64,000 nucleotides of DNA from Pseudonocardia sp. SCN 73-27. Its GTDB lineage: Bacteria; Actinomycetota; Actinomycetes; Mycobacteriales; Pseudonocardiaceae. Position 1 is the stretch's first letter. The number at the start of each line of letters is the position of its first letter. This document shows positions 40,996 through 50,639 of this stretch, piece after piece. The stretch spans positions 99,964 to 163,963 of the forward strand of contig MEGH01000004.1 of assembly GCA_001725415.1 (NCBI GenBank), written 5' to 3'. The notes below the pieces were generated by a model. That model was not told the DNA's origin and searched no databases. It saw nothing but the letters and a program-made list of their open reading frames with translations. A program made the position numbers and the translations under genes.

Positions 40996-41802
40996 TTACG
41001 AGGCGACCCAGCCCGCGTCGACGGGGAAGACCTGGCCCGTGATCATCCTGGCCTCGTCGGAGGCCAGGTAGACGACCATCGAGGAGATGTCGTCGACGGT
41101 CACGTGGCCGCGTTCGCCCTTGAACATGTTGTTGGCGTTGAAGTCGACGAACGCGGCGTCGGAGTCGACGCCGAGCTGCCCGGCGATCCCGGTGATCATG
41201 CCGGTGTAGATGGTGCCGGGGGCGATGCCGTTGACGTTGATGCCCCACTCGGAGAGCTCGTTGGCCCAGCTCCTGGTCGCGAGCACGACGCCGCCCTTGG
41301 CCGCGGCGTAGTGCGACACCTGCGGCAGGGCCTTGAGCCCGCCCGCCGACGACGTGTTGATGACCTTGCCCGATCCTTGTGCCTTCATGATCGGCGCGAT
41401 GAACCGCATGGTGTTGAAGATGCCCTTGAGGCAGACGTCGATGACGGCGTCGAGGCTCTCGTCGGAGATCTCGTCGACGGCTTCGACGATGCAGACGCCG
41501 GCGTTGTTGCAGAGGATGTCGATGGTGCCGAAGCGGTCGACGGCGGTGGCGACGGCCTCGCGCATCTGGGCCGAGGAGCGGACGTCGGCCTGGATGGCGA
41601 TGGCCTCGGAGCCGATCTCCTCGACGGCGGCGACGGTGGCGTCGAGCTCCTCGCGGGTGGCGAGGGGGTAGATGGGTTTGATGTCCTCGCAGATGTCGAC
41701 GGCGACGATCTTCGCGCCCTCACGGGCGAGGTACTTCGCGTGCGAGGCACCCTGGCCGTGTCCGGCCCCGGTGATGAAGGCGACCTTGTCCTTCAGCTTC
41801 AC
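40996..41802 (-). CDS. mycofactocin-coupled short-chain dehydrogenase
   Basis: A 268-residue SDR of the mycofactocin-coupled family. The diagnostic N-terminus KLKDKVAFITGAGHGQGASHA, then VAVDICEDIKPIYPLATREEL, distinguishes it from ordinary SDRs. In this family the NAD is held tightly and reoxidised through the peptide-derived redox cofactor mycofactocin. YxxxK is YAAAKGG. The start is GTG at 41802, with GGGGGAAC upstream. It is third in an operon after a substrate-binding protein and a flavoprotein, so it oxidises a sterol- or terpene-alcohol-like imported compound (inference). Confidence 0.9.
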   Translation of the reverse strand: MKLKDKVAFITGAGHGQGASHAKYLAREGAKIVAVDICEDIKPIYPLATREELDATVAAVEEIGSEAIAIQADVRSSAQMREAVATAVDRFGTIDILCNNAGVCIVEAVDEISDESLDAVIDVCLKGIFNTMRFIAPIMKAQGSGKVINTSSAGGLKALPQVSHYAAAKGGVVLATRSWANELSEWGINVNGIAPGTIYTGMITGIAGQLGVDSDAAFVDFNANNMFKGERGHVTVDDISSMVVYLASDEARMITGQVFPVDAGWVAS

Positions 41803-41816
41803 TGTGTTCCCCCTGT

Positions 41817-43415
41817 TCAGAGTCGTTCTGCCACCAGCAACCCCAGCGTGATGGCGCGGCTCAGTGAGAAGCCGCTGTTGTAGGCGGTGCCCGACGACGT
41901 GAACGCCGCCGCGGCGCCCGCCGCGTGCAGACCCTCGACCGGCTGTCCGGTCGAGGTGAGGACCTGGCCGCCGGGGTCGACGGCGATGCCGGTGAGCCCG
42001 ATCCCGGTGCTGACCATGGTGAGCCGCATGCCGAAGAAGGGTGGCTCGTCGACGGGTCCGAGGTTGGGGTGCGCCATCGACGGGTCGCCCTGGAAGCGCT
42101 GCCACGTCGTGTTGGTGCCGCGCCCGAACTCCGGATCGGACCCCGATGCGACATCGGCGCTGAAGCGGGCAGCGGTGGCCTCGAGTGCGTCGCCGTCGAT
42201 GCCGAGTGCCGTGCCGAGCTCCCGCAGCGAGGGCGCCGACGACACGACCTCCGGCGGGTAGGTCCCGCCGGGTGGGGTGGGGCCGAGGCCGTAGCGCTGG
42301 TGGTGCCGGGAGTCCCAGATCATGAAGCAGGGCAGGTGCTCGCTGCCGGGCTCCAGGGTCGACTTGGCGATCTCCCAGTAGACGGCGTCGTCGCAGAACC
42401 GCTTGCCCGTCCGGTCGACGACGAACGTGTGCGGCAACGAGTGCTCGCGGGCGACCTGGAACCCGGGGTAGCCGTCGACGGGGTAGCCGACCTGCACGGG
42501 CACCCGGTTGGCCGGGATCTCGACGACCGCGCCCCCGGCCTGGCGGGCCAGCCGGATGCCGTCACCGGTGAGCGTGCGGGGTGCGACGCTGCCGCGGTCG
42601 GCGGGCTTGAGGCCGAGGAAGTCGTGGGCGAGGTCGTCGTCCCAGTCGTAGCCGCTGGTGGCGAGGACGACGTCGCCGTCGAGGATGCGCCGCGCCCCGT
42701 CGGCGGTGGCCGCGACCACCCCGACGACGCGGCCGTCGTCGAGGCACAGCTCGACCGCGGTGTGCCCCAGCAGGATCTCGACGCCTCGTTCGAGGGCGGC
42801 GACGAGGAACCCGGCGACGACGCCGGTGCCGAAGGTCAGCCGGTCCTGGGGTGGCGGCGAGGATGCGGAGGAGGCGCCGAACGCCGACGCCCGCAGCCCG
42901 GCGCCCAGGATATCGGCGTAGGTGGTGCCGACGGGGAAGTGCGGTGAGACGCGCAGCCGGTCGCGCCAGGGGCCGAGGCGCCGGGCGTCGTAGGTGGCGG
43001 TGAGGTAGCGGCCGGTGGGCCGGGAGCCCGGCGCGTCCTGGTGGTAGTCGGGGTAGTCCGGGATGATCTCCCAGGTCACCGCGCCGGCGTCCTCGAACCA
43101 GCGTGCGGCGCGCGGTGCCTCGGTGAGCCAGCGGGCCAGGGCGGCGTCGTCGATGAGCTCGGGGTGCGAGGCGCCGACGGCGCGGACGTACTGTTCGGCG
43201 GCGCCGAGGTCGTCCTGGATGCCTTGTGCCGCTTCGAGATGGTTGGCCGCGACCCAGACCTGACCGCCGGAGAAGGACGCCGCGCCACCGGCGAGGTCGC
43301 CCTTCTCCAGCACGGTCACGGCGATGCCGCGGTCGGCGGCGGCGACGGCCGTCGCGAGACCGGCGAGGCCGGCCCCGACGACGACCGCCGTGCGCGCACC
43401 GGGGGAGTGCGTCAC
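41817..43415 (-). CDS. FAD-dependent oxidoreductase, KSTD/fumarate-reductase-flavoprotein family
   Basis: A 532-residue flavoprotein. The N-terminal dinucleotide fold is VVVGAGLAGLATAVAAADRG, and GTAYNSGFSLSRAITLG near the C-terminus resembles the FAD-binding end of 3-ketosteroid delta-1-dehydrogenase-like enzymes. It would remove hydrogens from a ketone ring or reduce a double bond. The ATG overlaps the binding-protein stop by 4 bases; the SDR follows 14 bp on. Alternatives are other succinate dehydrogenase/fumarate reductase-like dehydrogenases. Confidence 0.85.
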   Translation of the reverse strand: MTHSPGARTAVVVGAGLAGLATAVAAADRGIAVTVLEKGDLAGGAASFSGGQVWVAANHLEAAQGIQDDLGAAEQYVRAVGASHPELIDDAALARWLTEAPRAARWFEDAGAVTWEIIPDYPDYHQDAPGSRPTGRYLTATYDARRLGPWRDRLRVSPHFPVGTTYADILGAGLRASAFGASSASSPPPQDRLTFGTGVVAGFLVAALERGVEILLGHTAVELCLDDGRVVGVVAATADGARRILDGDVVLATSGYDWDDDLAHDFLGLKPADRGSVAPRTLTGDGIRLARQAGGAVVEIPANRVPVQVGYPVDGYPGFQVAREHSLPHTFVVDRTGKRFCDDAVYWEIAKSTLEPGSEHLPCFMIWDSRHHQRYGLGPTPPGGTYPPEVVSSAPSLRELGTALGIDGDALEATAARFSADVASGSDPEFGRGTNTTWQRFQGDPSMAHPNLGPVDEPPFFGMRLTMVSTGIGLTGIAVDPGGQVLTSTGQPVEGLHAAGAAAAFTSSGTAYNSGFSLSRAITLGLLVAERL

Positions 43416-44605
43416 TGGCAGACCGGGTCGCCGTCGGACTTGAACACGCCCTGGGTGACCTTGGCCAGCTGGATGCAGGTGCTGGCGGTGCGGTCGGTCG
43501 CGGTGATGGTGATGGGCGGCATGATCCCGCCGACCTGCAGGTCCTTGGTCTCCTGCAGCGCGGCGAGGAACGAGTCACGGGTGACGTCCTTGCCGGCCCG
43601 CTGGAGCGCGTCGACGATGATCTTGCCGCCGACCCAGCTGTTGAGCGCGTACATGCTCTGCGACTTGCCGGGCTCGTACTTGTCCATCGCGGCGCGGAAC
43701 TCGGCGGTGCCGGGCACGTCGGACTGCGGCGGCGCGTACGGGTTGACGGTGACGACGCCCTCGGCGAGCGGGCCGGTCAGCTTGGCGAGGTCGGGGCTGG
43801 TGTTGCCCAGCGAGGAGTACCACTGCGGCTTGTAGCCGGTCTGGTCGGCTTCCTTGAGCGCCACCGAGATCTGGTTGACGTTGCCGATGAACACCAGGTC
43901 GGTCACGCCGGAGGCCTGCAGCTTCTGCAGCTGGGTGGCGTAGCTGGTGGTCGTGCGCTCGAAGCTGACGTTCTCGGTGAGGGGGGTCTTGCCCTTCTTG
44001 AAGCCGTCGGCGACCTCGGAGGACGTGCCGTCGTTCTGGTAGAGGATGCCCCACTTCCCGGCGGCCAGGTTCGGCTGCGTGGCGACCCAGTCGGAGAGCA
44101 GCTTGAACTGCGCCGACAGGGGCAGCATCGAGGCGAAGGACCGGTCGTAGGTGGCGAGCTGGGTGCTCAGCGCCATCGGGAACAGCAGGGGCACACCGGC
44201 CTGCTGCAGCGTCGGCATCCCGGCCAGCGTGGTGGCGGTGCCGTTGTTGCCCCACACGCCGAGGACGGGCTGCTGGGTGGCGAAGTAGCGGGCACCGGCG
44301 ACGGCCTGCTTGGGGTCGTACTGGTCGTCCTGGACGGCGAGGGCCAGCTTGCGGCCGTTGATGCCGCCGGCGGCGTTGACGGTCTGGACCAGCGCATCGG
44401 CGCCGGCCTGGCCGTCGGTGCCCAGCGCGGCGAAGGGGCCCGTCATCGGGCTGACCATTCCGAGCGTGATGGTGTCGGCGGTGATGCCGGGGGACGCCGC
44501 TCCACCCCCGCCCCCGGACTCCGACGACGACACCGTGGCGCCGCCGCAACCTGCGAGAACGGTGGCGGCGATCGCTGCCACGGCAACGCCCACTACTCGA
44601 CGCAT
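43412..44605 (-). CDS. branched-chain-type ABC transporter substrate-binding lipoprotein
   Basis: A 397-residue periplasmic-type binding protein with a lipoprotein signal (lipobox VLAGC, cysteine at residue 20) and a Ser/Gly-rich linker. LGMVSPMTGPFAALGTDGQAGADALV is the type I (LivJ/LivK) N-terminal motif. It would bind the importer's ligand outside the membrane. Unlike usual liv operons it is divergent from the permease and ATPase genes and is co-transcribed with a flavoprotein and an SDR. The ligand is more likely an aromatic, steroid or terpenoid acid than an amino acid. Confidence 0.9.
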   Translation of the reverse strand: MRRVVGVAVAAIAATVLAGCGGATVSSSESGGGGGAASPGITADTITLGMVSPMTGPFAALGTDGQAGADALVQTVNAAGGINGRKLALAVQDDQYDPKQAVAGARYFATQQPVLGVWGNNGTATTLAGMPTLQQAGVPLLFPMALSTQLATYDRSFASMLPLSAQFKLLSDWVATQPNLAAGKWGILYQNDGTSSEVADGFKKGKTPLTENVSFERTTTSYATQLQKLQASGVTDLVFIGNVNQISVALKEADQTGYKPQWYSSLGNTSPDLAKLTGPLAEGVVTVNPYAPPQSDVPGTAEFRAAMDKYEPGKSQSMYALNSWVGGKIIVDALQRAGKDVTRDSFLAALQETKDLQVGGIMPPITITATDRTASTCIQLAKVTQGVFKSDGDPVCQ

Positions 44606-44798
44606 GGGTCGTCCTTCCCCGGCGGCAGCACTGCCGCCTCGGCGGAGAATCTATGTTAATAGTGTGGCGACATTAGGTCCCGTCGCCGTCGTGCGCAAGA
44701 TGCCCGGGCGGGGTTCCCTCGGGCCCAATCCATGTATATCTTTATCAGTTGAATCGGCCGGCGCCCGCGGTGGACGCCGCCGGAACGGGAGGTCGACG
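44606..44798. promoter_or_regulatory. divergent transporter promoter with AT-rich boxes
   Basis: Box 4, TTTATCAGTTGAATCGGC (44741-44758), lies 41 bp from the start of the leader peptide that precedes livH. A weaker copy, GTTAATAGTGTGGC (44655-44668), lies 50 bp before the leftward binding-protein start. Both are in AT-rich patches (CTATGTTAATAG and ATGTATATCTTTATCAG) that could also be -10 elements. Confidence 0.6.
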
Positions 44799-44843
44799 AT
44801 GACCGCGCGCGTTCCGTCCGACCAGGTCGGACGATCCACGTGA
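44799..44843 (+). CDS. 14-residue leader peptide coupled to livH
   Basis: The open frame MTARVPSDQVGRST has an ATG behind an excellent GGGAGGT ribosome-binding site, and its TGA (44841-44843) overlaps the GTG start of the permease gene as GTGA. The permease GTG itself has only a weak ribosome-binding site. This looks like a short leader that couples translation of the permease to ribosomes loading at the leader. It has no run of one amino acid and so is not a classic attenuator. Confidence 0.5.
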   Translation: MTARVPSDQVGRST

Positions 44844-45715
44844 GCGCCTTCCTGCAGGCGATCGTCAACGGACTCATGACCGGTGGCGTCTACGCCCTGC
44901 TCGCGCTGTCCATCGCCCTGATCTTCAAGACCATGGACGCGGTCAACTTCGCGACCGCCTCCATGGGCGCCTTCTGCGCGTTCCTGTTCTTCCAGGTGGG
45001 GACGATCCTCAACCTCGGGTGGGGTGCCGGGCTCGCGGTCTCGATCGTCGGCGCGGTCCTGCTGGGCTGGGCCGTCGAGAGGGGGATCGTCCGGCCGCTC
45101 GGCTCGGGCGACCTGTTCCGGCTCGTGCTCGCCACGATGGGGCTCGACATCGTCCTGAACAACGCGACGCAGATCTTCTTCGGCTCCGGCGTACAGAACA
45201 TCAACGCGCCGTTGCCCGCCGGCGGTGTCGCGATCGCGGGCCTCAACATCGACCTGACCCGGCTGGTCATCCTCGGTGTCGCCGTCGCAGGCGCGATCGT
45301 GCTCGGTGTGGTGCTGCGCTACTCCAACCTCGGCGTCGGTATGCGCGCCTACGCCCAGGACCCGCAGGCCGCGACGCTCATGGGCGTCCCCGCCCGCACC
45401 GTCTCGCGCTGGACGTGGATCATCTCCAGCCTGCTCGGGCTGATCGCAGCGATCATGGTGGCGTCGGTGTCGGTGCTGTCGGTCGGCTTCCTGCAGGGCA
45501 CCTTCATCTCCGCGTTCACCGCGGCCGTCCTCGGCGGGCTCTCCAGCCTTCCCGGCGCCGTCGCAGGCGGGTTCATCCTCGGCGTCCTCGAGGCGCTCTC
45601 GATCGCCTACGCCCCGCGCGCGGTGACCATCGCGCTGCCCGTCCTGATCATCCTGGTGGTGCTGCTGATCCGGCCCGCCGGTCTGTTCGGCCGACTCTCG
45701 GCGTCGCGGGCATGA
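44840..45715 (+). CDS. branched-chain amino acid-type ABC transporter permease (LivH-like)
   Basis: A 291-residue inner-membrane permease with about eight hydrophobic segments, starting VSAFLQAIVNGLMTGGVYALLALS. The family loop GVPARTVSRWTWIISSLLGLIAAIMVA is at the expected site. It forms a heterodimer with the LivM domain of the next gene. The GTG start overlaps the leader-peptide stop. The stop overlaps the next start by 4 bases. Confidence 0.9.
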   Translation: MSAFLQAIVNGLMTGGVYALLALSIALIFKTMDAVNFATASMGAFCAFLFFQVGTILNLGWGAGLAVSIVGAVLLGWAVERGIVRPLGSGDLFRLVLATMGLDIVLNNATQIFFGSGVQNINAPLPAGGVAIAGLNIDLTRLVILGVAVAGAIVLGVVLRYSNLGVGMRAYAQDPQAATLMGVPARTVSRWTWIISSLLGLIAAIMVASVSVLSVGFLQGTFISAFTAAVLGGLSSLPGAVAGGFILGVLEALSIAYAPRAVTIALPVLIILVVLLIRPAGLFGRLSASRA

Positions 45716-47568
45716 GCGCCCCCGCCCCCGAGCGCGCCCGGCCGGTGTGGGCCCGCATCCCCGGCCGCGACGTCCTGCTCGCGCTGCTCGCGATCATCGT
45801 CGTCTTCGGCATCTCGGGGATTCTGACCGGCTACCAGGCCTACGTCGTCACCGTCGTCGTCATCTTCACGATCATCGGCGCCAGCCACACAGTCCTCTTC
45901 GGCGCGGCGGGCCAGCCCTCGGTCGGGCACGCGGCACTGCTGGGTGCCGGCGTCTACGCGACGATCGCCATGTCCCGGATCACGTCGTTCGGGATGGAGG
46001 GCGAGCTCGTCGCGGGCATCGTCATCGGCGCCCTGATCGGGGTCGTGATCGGCCTGCCGTCGTTGCGGATCGGCAGCCTCTACCTGGCGATCGCGACGCT
46101 CGCGCTGTGCATCGTCGCCCAGCAGATCTACTTCGAGTGGACCGGCCTCACCGGTGGCGGCGCGGGAACGCAGGTGCCGCCGCCGACGCTGTTCGGCACC
46201 GCCTACACCCCGCTGGGGCTGCTCTACATCGCGCTGGTCGTGATGGGCGTGGCGATGCTGTTCGCGCGAAACCTGTTGCGCGGCAGGCAGGGTCGGGCCT
46301 GGAACGCGGTGCGGACGAGCCCGCTCGCGGCCTCGAGCCTCGGGATGTCGCTGGGCTTGCAGAAGGTCGGCGCGTTCGGCGTCTCGGGCGCCATGGTCGG
46401 CTGCGCCGGCGTCCTGTACGCCCACACCGTCAACTACGTCTCGCCACAGGACTTCTCGCTCGAGCTGTCGATCGTCACGCTGGTCATCGCGATCATCGGC
46501 GGCCAGCGTTACCTGTGGGGTGCCGCGCTCGGCGCGATCTTCGTCGAGGGCCTGCCGGAGATGCTGCGCACCACCGGCGAGTTCCGCTACGTCATCTACG
46601 GCGTCGTGTTCGTCGTCATCATGATCTTCTTCCCGGGCGGTTTCGCGGGCGGGATCGTCGCGCTGTGGCGACGCTTCGGTCCGGGCCGCAGGCGCGCCGC
46701 GCCCGCGGAGATCGAGCTCGCGCCGACGGCGACGATCGTCGAGGCGGAGCTGGCCCAGAGCACGGCCCGTGGAACCGAACCGGCGTCGCCCACCGCCGTG
46801 GGGGAACGCGGCATCGGGCTCTCGATCCGCGACGTCCGCGTCGCGTTCGGCGGCGTCACCGCCGTCGACGGGGTGTCCGCCGAGATCGTGCCGGGCACGG
46901 TCGTCGGGCTCGTCGGCCCCAACGGCGCGGGCAAGACCACGCTGCTCAACGCCGTGTCCGGCTTCGTCGGCCTCGCGGGCGGCGAGATCGCGGTCGGCGA
47001 CACCGTGCTGCGCCCGCGCCGCCCCGCGCAGCGTCGCGCCCTCGGGGTGGGCCGCACCTTCCAGAACCTCAGCCTGCACGAGGGCCTGACGGTCATGGAC
47101 CATCTGATGATCGGACAGCACGCCGTCGCCGGGTACGGGTCGGTGAGCCAGGTGCTGCGGTTGCCGCCGTTCGTCCGCGGGGAGCGGCGGATGCGCGCCG
47201 ACGCCATCGAGACCGCGGAGATGCTCGGGCTGGCCGATCTGCTCGACGAACGCGTCGAGAACCTCGCCTACGGCGTGCAGAAGCGTGTCGACGTCGCCCG
47301 GGCCGTCGTGGCCCGGCCGCGGCTGCTGCTCCTCGACGAGCCCGCCGCCGGCCTGACACCCGACGAGGGCGACGACCTCGTCGGCCGGGTGCTGGTGCAC
47401 AGCCGGCACGTGGGCGCGACGGTCGTGCTCGTCGAGCACAACATCGAGCTGGTCATGCGGGTCACCGACCGGGTAGTGGCGCTGAACTTCGGCCGGGTCA
47501 TCGCCGACGACGTCCCAGACGTCGTGCGGCGCCAGGACGACTTCGTGGAGGCCTACCTTGGCGGCTGA
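45712..47568 (+). CDS. fused LivM permease - LivG ATPase
   Basis: A 618-residue fusion. Residues 1-320 are a LivM-type permease with about eight or nine membrane segments (GQPSVGHAALLGAGVY, then LPSLRIGSLYLAIATLAL). A ~45-residue linker follows. Residues 367-618 are a LivG ATPase with Walker A GPNGAGKTT (402-410) and Walker B LLLLDEPAAGL. The ABC signature is weak (LAYGVQKRVDVARAV). The ATG at 45712 overlaps the livH stop. Fusion ties one ATPase to the permease; the separate LivF follows. Confidence 0.9.
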   Translation: MSAPAPERARPVWARIPGRDVLLALLAIIVVFGISGILTGYQAYVVTVVVIFTIIGASHTVLFGAAGQPSVGHAALLGAGVYATIAMSRITSFGMEGELVAGIVIGALIGVVIGLPSLRIGSLYLAIATLALCIVAQQIYFEWTGLTGGGAGTQVPPPTLFGTAYTPLGLLYIALVVMGVAMLFARNLLRGRQGRAWNAVRTSPLAASSLGMSLGLQKVGAFGVSGAMVGCAGVLYAHTVNYVSPQDFSLELSIVTLVIAIIGGQRYLWGAALGAIFVEGLPEMLRTTGEFRYVIYGVVFVVIMIFFPGGFAGGIVALWRRFGPGRRRAAPAEIELAPTATIVEAELAQSTARGTEPASPTAVGERGIGLSIRDVRVAFGGVTAVDGVSAEIVPGTVVGLVGPNGAGKTTLLNAVSGFVGLAGGEIAVGDTVLRPRRPAQRRALGVGRTFQNLSLHEGLTVMDHLMIGQHAVAGYGSVSQVLRLPPFVRGERRMRADAIETAEMLGLADLLDERVENLAYGVQKRVDVARAVVARPRLLLLDEPAAGLTPDEGDDLVGRVLVHSRHVGATVVLVEHNIELVMRVTDRVVALNFGRVIADDVPDVVRRQDDFVEAYLGG

Positions 47569-48286
47569 GACATCGGGCGACGGGCTCGTCCTCCGCGGGG
47601 TCACCGGCGGCTACGGGCGCTCCACGGTCCTGCACGGCGTCGACATCGAGGTCCGGCCCGGGCAGAAGGTCGCGATCCTCGGCCCCAACGGCGCCGGCAA
47701 GACGACGATGCTGCGCGCCGTGTCCGGGCTGATCGACGTCCGGGCGGGGGAGATCCTGCTCGGCGGCGAGCCGCTGACCGGGCTGCGCCCCGACCAGGTC
47801 GTCGCCCGCGGCGTCGCACACGTGCCGCAGGGGCGCCGGGTCTTCCCCGACTTCACCGTCGTGGAGAACCTGCGTGCCGCGGCCTACACCCGGGGCGGGC
47901 GCGACGTCGACGACGACATCGCCAAGGTCCTCGAGGCGTTCCCGCGGCTCGGGGAGCGCAGCGGGATCCGCGCGGGCTTCCTGTCCGGGGGCGAACAGCA
48001 GATGCTCGCGATCGGCCGCGCCGTCGTGCAGCGGCCGCGGATCGTCCTGATCGACGAGATGTCGCTGGGGCTCGCGCCCATCCTGATCAAGGAGCTGTAC
48101 GGGCGGTTCGACGTGCTGTTCGCCGACACCCCCGCGGTGATCGTCGAGCAGAACCCGTCGGTCGCGCTCGAGCACTGCTCCTACGTCTACGTCCTGAGCA
48201 ACGGCCAGGTGAAGGCGTCGGGTCCGGCGTCGGAGTTCACCTCGCACGAGCGCCTGATGCAGGCCTACGCCGGCGCTGTCGACTGA
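47558..48286 (+). CDS. ABC transporter ATP-binding protein (LivF-like)
   Basis: A 242-residue ATPase of the liv importer. Walker A is GPNGAGKTT, the signature region is FLSGGEQQMLAIGRA, Walker B is IVLIDEMSLGLAP. The start is TTG at 47558, overlapping the LivMG end by 11 bp, with GTGGAGG 7 bp upstream. It forms a heterodimer with the LivG domain. It is followed 34 bp later by a damaged monooxygenase gene, then by thiolase, SDR and crotonase genes, all probably on the same transcript. Confidence 0.9.
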   Translation: MAAETSGDGLVLRGVTGGYGRSTVLHGVDIEVRPGQKVAILGPNGAGKTTMLRAVSGLIDVRAGEILLGGEPLTGLRPDQVVARGVAHVPQGRRVFPDFTVVENLRAAAYTRGGRDVDDDIAKVLEAFPRLGERSGIRAGFLSGGEQQMLAIGRAVVQRPRIVLIDEMSLGLAPILIKELYGRFDVLFADTPAVIVEQNPSVALEHCSYVYVLSNGQVKASGPASEFTSHERLMQAYAGAVD

Positions 48287-48320
48287 CGCGCGCCGACACA
48301 CGGAAGGGGGTTCGAACGCG

Positions 48321-48629
48321 ATGAAGCTCGGTCCGGTTCTCCCGACGATGAGCAACGGCTGGGTGATCGAGGACCACGAGACCGTCGCGGGACTGGCCGG
48401 GCGCGAGTGCGGCGACGGTGACGACGAGGCCACCACGAACATCTACGACAACTCCGACACCGTCATGCTCGGCTTCCCGACGACCGTCGGCGATGCGGAG
48501 ACGGTGGCGGAGAAGCTGCGTGTGCTCGGCGGCGTCGAGGGCGTCTCCGGGATCCTCATGACCTTCCAGGACTACACCACCGACATCGACCGGTTCGGCC
48601 GCGAGGTCGTCCCGCTGCTGCGCAAGTAG
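48321..48629 (+). pseudogene. internally deleted LLM monooxygenase remnant
   Basis: This 102-residue open frame joins the first ~16 residues of a luciferase-like (RutA-type) monooxygenase (MKLGPVLPTMSNGWVI) to its C-terminal ~75 residues (FPTTVGDAETVAEKLRVLGG...GILMTFQDYTTDIDRFGREVVPLL). About 270 residues of the TIM barrel, including the flavin site, are missing. It has a good ribosome-binding site and no stop, so a small product could be made, but it cannot be an active monooxygenase. It is most simply an in-frame internal deletion. It lies between livF and a thiolase. Confidence 0.72.
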
Positions 48630-48648
48630 CGGGCGAGAGGGGGAACAG

Positions 48649-49827
<1,179 letters not shown>

Positions 49828-49874
49828 TCCGGTCGAACATAGGGCAGGGCCAGGAACCATCCGAAAGGAATCAC

Positions 49875-50639
49875 GTGGACATCGCAGGCATCTCGGCCGT
49901 CGTGACCGGCGGCGCCTCCGGGCTCGGGCTGGCCACCGCGCGCCGGCTCGTCAAGGCGGGGGCGAGCGTCGTCCTGCTCGACCTGGAGTCCTCGCCCGGT
50001 GCCGAGGCGGCCGCCGAGCTGGGGGACCGCGCGCGGTTCGTCGTCGGTGACGTCCGCACCGAGGAGGGCGTCACCCCGGCGCTCGACGCCGCCGCCGAGC
50101 TGGGGCCGCTGCGCGCGGTCGTGCACTGCGCGGGCCGCGGGCACGCCATGCGCGTCCTGCAGCGCGACGGCAGCCCCGGCTCGCTCGAGGACTACGCGTC
50201 GATCATCGAGCTCAACCTGGTCGGCTCGTTCAACGTGCTGCGCCTCGCCGCGGCGCGGATGGCGCAGCTCGACCCGGTCGACGGCGAGCGCGGCGCGATC
50301 GTCATGACCGCGTCGGTCGCGGCGTGGGAGGGCCAGATCGGCCAGATCCCGTACGCGTCGTCGAAGGCGGGCATCGTCGGCATGACGATCGTCGCCGCGC
50401 GCGACCTCGCGACCAAGCAGATCCGGGTGGCGACGATCGCGCCCGGCATCTTCGACACGCCCCTGCTGGGCAGGCTTCCCCAGGAGGTGCGCGACTCGCT
50501 GGGCAAGATGGTGCCGCACCCCAACCGCCTCGGCGCGCCCGACGAGTTCGGCGCCCTGGCCGTCCACGTCCTGGAGAACCCGATGATCAACGGCGAGACG
50601 ATCCGCCTCGACGGCGGCATCCGTATGGCGCCTCGATGA
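49875..50639 (+). CDS. short-chain dehydrogenase, HSD10/3-hydroxyacyl-CoA type
   Basis: A 254-residue SDR with [18 protein letters not shown] in place of NNAG and YASSKAG (catalytic Tyr-Lys). LLDLESSPG favours NAD(H). The insert [49 protein letters not shown] (summarised here by its start, [13 protein letters not shown]) resembles human HSD10-like 3-hydroxyacyl-CoA dehydrogenases. It would oxidise the 3-hydroxyacyl-CoA before the thiolase. GTG start; its stop overlaps the crotonase gene by 4 bases. Confidence 0.85.
   Translation: MDIAGISAVVTGGASGLGLATARRLVKAGASVVLLDLESSPGAEAAAELGDRARFVVGDVRTEEGVTPALDAAAELGPLRAVVHCAGRGHAMRVLQRDGSPGSLEDYASIIELNLVGSFNVLRLAAARMAQLDPVDGERGAIVMTASVAAWEGQIGQIPYASSKAGIVGMTIVAARDLATKQIRVATIAPGIFDTPLLGRLPQEVRDSLGKMVPHPNRLGAPDEFGALAVHVLENPMINGETIRLDGGIRMAPR

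Noticed and set aside
45712-47568. Frameshift or assembly join between LivM and LivG
   Set aside because: The frame is continuous with a normal linker composition, and the domains keep full length, so a true fusion is simpler.
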